DNA of 7,469 bases from Actinomycetota bacterium (lineage in GTDB: Bacteria > Actinomycetota > Actinomycetes > S36-B12 > UBA5976): positions 1 through 7,469 of the forward strand of contig WLEH01000046.1 of the NCBI GenBank assembly GCA_009704345.1, written 5' to 3'. Positions within the stretch are counted from its first letter, which is position 1; every line of letters begins with the position of its first letter. Made by a program: the position numbers and the translations under genes. Below, in pieces: positions 6,901 to 7,469 of the stretch. The notes under the pieces are model-generated. The model saw nothing but the letters and a program-made list of their open reading frames with translations, ran no database searches and had not been told where the DNA came from.

Positions 6901-7469
6901 GGATACTTCAAAGCCCCATAACAAAGGTTTTATTCTTTGCCCCTAAACTTATTGCAAGTCGCTTTAAGTGGTTAATACAAGATCCTGCTCGCATGCTTGC
7001 TACTTTTGGAAAGATGGCGAATCCATTTTTAAAAGTATCTCCAGAGGAAAGGATGAGTGCTGTCTATGAAGCAAAAAACAAAGCAAAATTCTTGGGCGTT
7101 TTAACAGGAACGCTATTAGCAAACCAAGCCTTGTTGTCTATTGCAGGAAGCAATCAGAGCATTAACTTCACAGACCCCAAAAAGAACGATTGGCTTGCAT
7201 ACAAGGGATTTGGTTACAACTTAGCAACCATAGGAGCATTTACTAGGATTTTTAGATTGCTGGCACAAGAGTATAATGCAGTATTTGGGGAATTGTCCCG
7301 TTGGCAAAAGGCTAAAGGTGGAAGAGAGCAAGCAATGAAAGACGCTCTTTACACTTATTTGAGAAGCGGATTAAGCCCGATTACTAGGGATATTATTGTA
7401 GCGGCAACTGGAAAGGATTATGTCGGAAATACTGCTCCTTGGTCAAAAGAAAAGCCGGATAGGGGTCGC
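921..7469 (+). CDS. Giant modular phage internal-virion/polyvalent-type protein, 3'-partial
   Basis: One frame is open from ATG 921 to the right edge: 2183 codons, no stop, so the C-terminus lies outside. Modules in order, by residue: DPFADLIPQ motif (3-11); 3D/RlpA-like barrel (about 50-110); two more DPF[AS]DLIPQ copies (171-179, 193-201); GNIDLNNRPVV module (222-306); Gly/Ala-rich hydrophobic region (422-546); Pro/Ala/Glu linker (594-823) with a SAP/HeH-like hairpin (716-752); helical body with a duplicated module (1137-1182, 1588-1633) and coiled coils (1490-1544, 1670-1739); C-terminal module (1840-2183) with the signatures INNATG, FFAPKL.ASR..WL..DP and INFTDPKK.DWL. I recall similar C-termini in very large phage proteins. 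There is no signal peptide and no cysteine. Size, modularity and the short gap to the upstream gene suggest a DNA-ejection or internal core protein, comparable in role to T7 gp16. No Walker A, SLT catalytic motif, polymerase or HNH motif was seen. The frame is certain; the role is inferred. Confidence 0.93.
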   Translation, partial: MVDPFADLIPQTEAGQGRVINLPASPRPTPVTQYSIPRRVFGGKQGDELYDSGTARGVGSSENELTPGVVAVNPSVYPIGTIFKDGDTNEVFIAGDKHGNDNPNVVDIYTPPSQYKGISGTRNIVPIGQIPASKIPKTASGIGELLSNYGKVPEGEGAYTSLGKTQPKQEDPFADLIPQEQATNATAQQQASDPFSDLIPQQQGQSQAKPDAVNPEGQIEAGNIDLNNRPVVKNADGTISTVRSMSIGTDKGEVLIPTVSDDGKIMSNEDAIAQYKQTGRNLGTFANVDAANKYAQQLHLNQEKQYSGSQPTATSYNPIENALRNFASKAATTTLDSIGGAVRLFGNAQRKDFEAAQKELADAKASNAPQDEIDEIQSRVNKFQEQIPAVQNAVSYISDLSSQYPAAYGVSPSDKSVSAQIGRGAGGVAAMLPVMATGPAGIGLGALQGASTAYEETYLQAKQQLESQGITDKNAIEDQAQKEASMAAIKTAPSLAAYMVGGKLASAGVSKLLSTQTPLIKGVAGAVAGSLANTTVGTGLKGIMGESMMPTVESLTQDIAWGLFHGVGEGVEANQKLKLKQIEEQKRLEREKQTVGGPAPKVAPSSNPEVNKKEEQINAMADSEFAPIEQAPLQPVFQEKAPAATPAADLNALLAEQLFLDEGSEKWNEIQAQIDELKAGEAPAPAEVTPAKEPAPTLPATGGELTANLVESGTELEAFGKETLAQLAEYYGFDVPENASRGEIIDAIQARKPAEAPAEAQPTTPDAVQIASATQTMLRPQVTRQGEVVELPRVGEQNAQVPTEEGQAPKEEVKSSLPEQTQSDFIDFARKTGKLTKVQAQKALAEYEKAGNIQIGENGEMLFTKPENATRESLRKAAGIEETTPASPAQPIRDVLRRFQSGEEDAIETLQGLADSVADAAKKTKSKVLAGLASEIQDVADRGVEIEDAGDLVQRTLARMEIEANNLEAPKGEKVAKQKTARDKAREIFGEAINGPLGYVLEKKILDPIEYRKRIKAGIIEGGGEYDFFYNNKLPKKVRDLIFSKTGRADIDIVAEDAGFKSPYDMLVAIDEAYRNAEKAKEETKAFEKGQAELEEQVRKMAELEKTDPEAYAGAVESDVRKFLTNSESGYFTLPEVIYDAAVSVGRSVAKGARDFKSWSGEMVSRLGEGISNFLRQIYNAVSTGGGRFLERGAERGAVDIGGEERFKPKPPTEQEAFAKKAADAFLKGRGTPITEEEMASVLARKFPGISQGEISDLFATASGKPKAPSPYAGVAAGGGETPEQISIRRKDQEDQVRRGILTATVPAGEGMSQVEITERGKQNLAQGVDPIQALEQAKTGNLESLITARAYYEGLQKQKSEILRKFGPNSKEYKRISDEAQAYYEGLREAGTTASTALSTFKGQNDLSDAADIATAYRSITGEEPTLAKHEQIRKVADKVDRTIKESDKASEDHKTAMDEGLAEVEVQTPTSVEEGRQQIADLSDAQGKKAKDEIDRLNNELEQTKKDLEEVRQAKATGQDAESLRSYYEAKIKDLQGKLESQPKYGKEVFEQARKIVDKWKADAEKAEVELRKQLNQMGSSPDPTIIVTLARIMRAHIGELALDFTESSARLVAKFGPKIKPFLKEAWAKAQELIKGEAGGEKAAKTAGKAKARAKEKPVSKMTPAEKAADNIRKRIAQAEKKINDLNSGKITTPKDVEKVTNDEIKRLEAEYNQKKAELADARLKAKQRELFEKGKVGEDLNPQQVKTLWESAKRFYLDKGESDYDKMISDLASDFGITPEQVRKAFGSPKGAKKASDEMYLKQRNRQMALDEAKRWLENQKASWIGKVFGAAAEKTFKLAIFGHGTAFIGTHAPQTLYTNPKLALKAWLKGLSYSFTGKNGQIKNIVDNKDLVNRPNWIVARKGGLENDPREIRREGATPARSDSALAKALDTISGGRGFDALFHLRQDMFDQAWEQLSITQRTPEMAEMLAGSINNATGFTKGGKRTAGILQSPITKVLFFAPKLIASRFKWLIQDPARMLATFGKMANPFLKVSPEERMSAVYEAKNKAKFLGVLTGTLLANQALLSIAGSNQSINFTDPKKNDWLAYKGFGYNLATIGAFTRIFRLLAQEYNAVFGELSRWQKAKGGREQAMKDALYTYLRSGLSPITRDIIVAATGKDYVGNTAPWSKEKPDRGR
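927..953 (+). repeat. DPF[AS]DLIPQ motif, copy 1
   Basis: Residues 3-11 of the giant protein read DPFADLIPQ, immediately after Met-Val. The same nine residues recur at 171-179, and with one Ala-to-Ser change at 193-201. Its placement at the extreme N-terminus suggests a docking or sorting peptide, which is inference. Confidence 0.85.
1068..1250 (+). other. 3D/RlpA-like double-psi beta-barrel domain, putative wall-cleaving module
   Basis: Residues 50-110 follow the pattern of the 3D domain (three conserved Asp) of MltA and YabE/Rpf-type lytic enzymes. YDSGTARGVG is followed by GVVAVNPSVYPIGT at 69-81, then AGDKHG (D96) and VVDIY (D107). In the family these blocks read roughly AVDPxxxPLGT, AxDxGG and xxDxY. 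The first family Asp is Asn73 here, while D96 and D107 are kept. The family role is cleavage or binding of peptidoglycan glycan strands, and that would suit an ejected protein crossing the wall. Assignment is by motif pattern only, and the substitution leaves activity uncertain. Confidence 0.6.
1431..1457 (+). repeat. DPF[AS]DLIPQ motif, copy 2
   Basis: Residues 171-179 read DPFADLIPQ, identical in protein to copy 1 but with several different synonymous codons (for example GAC CCA against GAT CCT). It lies in a Gln-rich linker between the 3D-like barrel and the GNIDL module. Confidence 0.85.
1497..1523 (+). repeat. DPF[AS]DLIPQ motif, copy 3
   Basis: Residues 193-201 read DPFSDLIPQ and are followed by more Gln. 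This copy starts 22 residues after copy 2 and shares with it the 12 bases TGATCTGATTCC, so copies 2 and 3 may be a local tandem duplication, while copy 1 is more diverged at the DNA level. Confidence 0.85.
1584..1838 (+). other. GNIDLNNRPVV-type phage accessory domain
   Basis: Residues 222-306 begin GNIDLNNRPVVKNADGTIS, continue through a VLIPTVSDDG strand-turn element and end in the helix ANKYAQQLHLNQEKQY. I recall close relatives of this ~85-residue unit in many phage virion and wall-associated proteins, usually in or next to linkers, but I cannot attach a characterised function or a reliable family name. The mixed beta then helical layout suggests a small independently folded binding domain. 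Confidence 0.6.
2184..2558 (+). other. Gly/Ala-rich hydrophobic region, putative membrane-inserting segment
   Basis: Residues 422-546 contain three Gly/Ala-rich hydrophobic stretches: 422-450 (rich in Gly, Ala, Val, Met), 486-513 (AAYMVGGKLASAGV core) and 518-546 (VAGAVAGSLANTTVGTG core), separated by polar helices. They are flanked by a heptad-like charged helix before (about 355-385) and a strongly charged Lys/Glu/Gln helix after (574-593). None is a classic strongly hydrophobic transmembrane helix. This pattern is common in large phage ejection proteins and would suit conditional membrane insertion; that function is inference. Confidence 0.55.
2700..3389 (+). other. Low-complexity Pro/Ala/Glu/Gln linker
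   Basis: Residues 594-823 are dominated by Pro, Ala, Glu and Gln, with repeated APAP, PAPA and PAEAPAEA runs typical of extended flexible linkers. Two short helical islands interrupt it: an acidic amphipathic helix pair near 648-678 and the SAP/HeH-like hairpin at 716-752. The linker divides the N-terminal wall and membrane modules from the long helical body. Confidence 0.7.
3066..3176 (+). other. SAP/HeH-like helical hairpin
   Basis: Residues 716-752 have the layout of SAP, LEM-like or HeH motifs: a first helix (ETLAQLAEYYGFDVP, with the 'L..LA..YG' pattern), a short loop, then ASRGEIIDAIQARK as the second helix, matching the usual '(S/T)K.ELI..I' ending. SAP and HeH motifs commonly bind nucleic acid, so contact with packaged DNA is possible. 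The motif is short and the call rests on pattern only. Confidence 0.45.
4020..4148 (+). other. Small helical module with DIDIVAEDAGF signature
   Basis: Residues 1034-1076 carry 'LPKKVRDLIFSKTGRADID' and then IVAEDAGFKSPYDMLVAIDEA. I recall this 'G..D.VA...GF.S..ELL' pattern as a short helical unit in large phage polyvalent proteins, often in front of a coiled segment as here (a charged helix follows at about 1077-1105). No catalytic role is known to me. Confidence 0.4.
4329..4466 (+). repeat. Internal duplicated module, copy A
   Basis: Residues 1137-1182 form a three-helix-like unit centred on DFKSWSGEMVSRLGEGISNF. It aligns without gaps over its core with residues 1588-1633, sharing the DF pair, the conserved Val-X-X-phi-Gly, the Ile and the Phe-Leu pair. 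I recall the same '(D/E)F..W...MV...G..I.P.L..IY' pattern in other giant phage proteins. Confidence 0.55.
5388..5552 (+). other. Predicted coiled coil 1
   Basis: Residues 1490-1544 are an almost Pro-free Lys/Glu/Leu helix with heptad-like Ile/Leu spacing (EIDRLNNELEQTKKDLEEV, then YYEAKIKDLQGKLESQ), broken by a short Gly/Gln turn. This suggests a helical hairpin, or self-association in a core assembly. It contains no catalytic motif. Confidence 0.6.
5682..5819 (+). repeat. Internal duplicated module, copy B
   Basis: Residues 1588-1633, with core DFTESSARLVAKFGPKIKPF followed by LKEAWAKA, are the diverged partner of the unit at 1137-1182. The Trp of copy A (W159 in the thousand, residue 1159) is Ser here, and the copy ends in a Lys/Ala-rich basic linker (about 1634-1665). 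Confidence 0.55.
5928..6137 (+). other. Predicted coiled coil 2
   Basis: Residues 1670-1739 form two charged helices, NIRKRIAQAEKKINDLNSGK and DEIKRLEAEYNQKKAELADA, separated by a Thr/Pro/Lys loop. The 'RI...EKKI..L..GK' hairpin, followed by the YLDKGESDYDKM and GITPEQVRKAF helices (about 1760-1790), matches a linker I recall just ahead of the C-terminal module in giant phage proteins. Confidence 0.55.
6438..7469 (+). other. Conserved C-terminal module of giant phage virion proteins (truncated by window)
   Basis: Residues 1840-2183 have the order HGTAFIGTHAPQTLY, GGRGFDALFHLRQDMFDQAW (1940-1959), INNATG (1979-1984), FFAPKLIASRFKWLIQDPA (2005-2023), a hydrophobic helix GVLTGTLLANQALLSIAG (2059-2076), INFTDPKKNDWLAYKG (2081-2096) and a closing RSGLSPITRDII...ATGKDYVGN block. 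I recall this order at the C-termini of very large phage or prophage proteins with varied N-terminal enzymes, which points to a shared virion-attachment or ejection role. The biochemical function is unknown to me. Only a short tail probably remains beyond the edge, because the ATGKDYVGN block is near the end in relatives. Confidence 0.6.

Noticed and set aside
1..7469. tRNA genes, CRISPR repeats, insertion sequence ends, promoters or rho-independent terminators
   Set aside because: The window is continuous coding sequence apart from 3 bases at 918-920; no repeat-spacer pattern, inverted-repeat ends or hairpin plus T-run stood out by eye.

Overview
The window looks like part of the virion structural (late) region of a tailed bacteriophage or prophage, most plausibly a podovirus-like phage with internal ejection proteins. 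No replication, lysis or host gene is visible and the host cannot be named. All coding is on the + strand, base composition is moderate, and there is essentially no intergenic space.

Layout: positions 1-917 hold the 3' part of a first gene, an Ala/Gln/Asn-rich soluble protein with an acidic tail; its frame is open through the left edge. After 3 bases a second gene starts at ATG 921, behind a good ribosome binding site that lies inside the end of the first gene. Its frame is open without a stop to the right edge, giving at least 2183 residues. This giant gene is nearly the whole window.

The giant protein is a mosaic. In order: a DPFADLIPQ motif at the N-terminus; a module resembling the 3D double-psi beta-barrel of wall-cleaving enzymes (residues about 50-110); two more copies of the DPF[AS]DLIPQ motif; a 'GNIDLNNRPVV' module (222-306); a Gly/Ala-rich amphipathic or membrane-seeking region (422-546); a Pro/Ala/Glu linker carrying a SAP/HeH-like helical hairpin (716-752); a long helical body with a duplicated ~46-residue module (1137-1182 and 1588-1633) and coiled coils; and a C-terminal module (about 1840-2183) of a type I recall from very large phage 'polyvalent' and internal virion proteins. 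Neither protein contains a cysteine, across about 2490 residues.

Working model (inference): the two proteins are made together and packaged as internal or ejected proteins. The N-terminal part may open the cell wall, the hydrophobic region may insert into membrane, and the long helical body may form a core or conduit. No helicase, polymerase, nuclease or protease motif was recognised in the giant protein.
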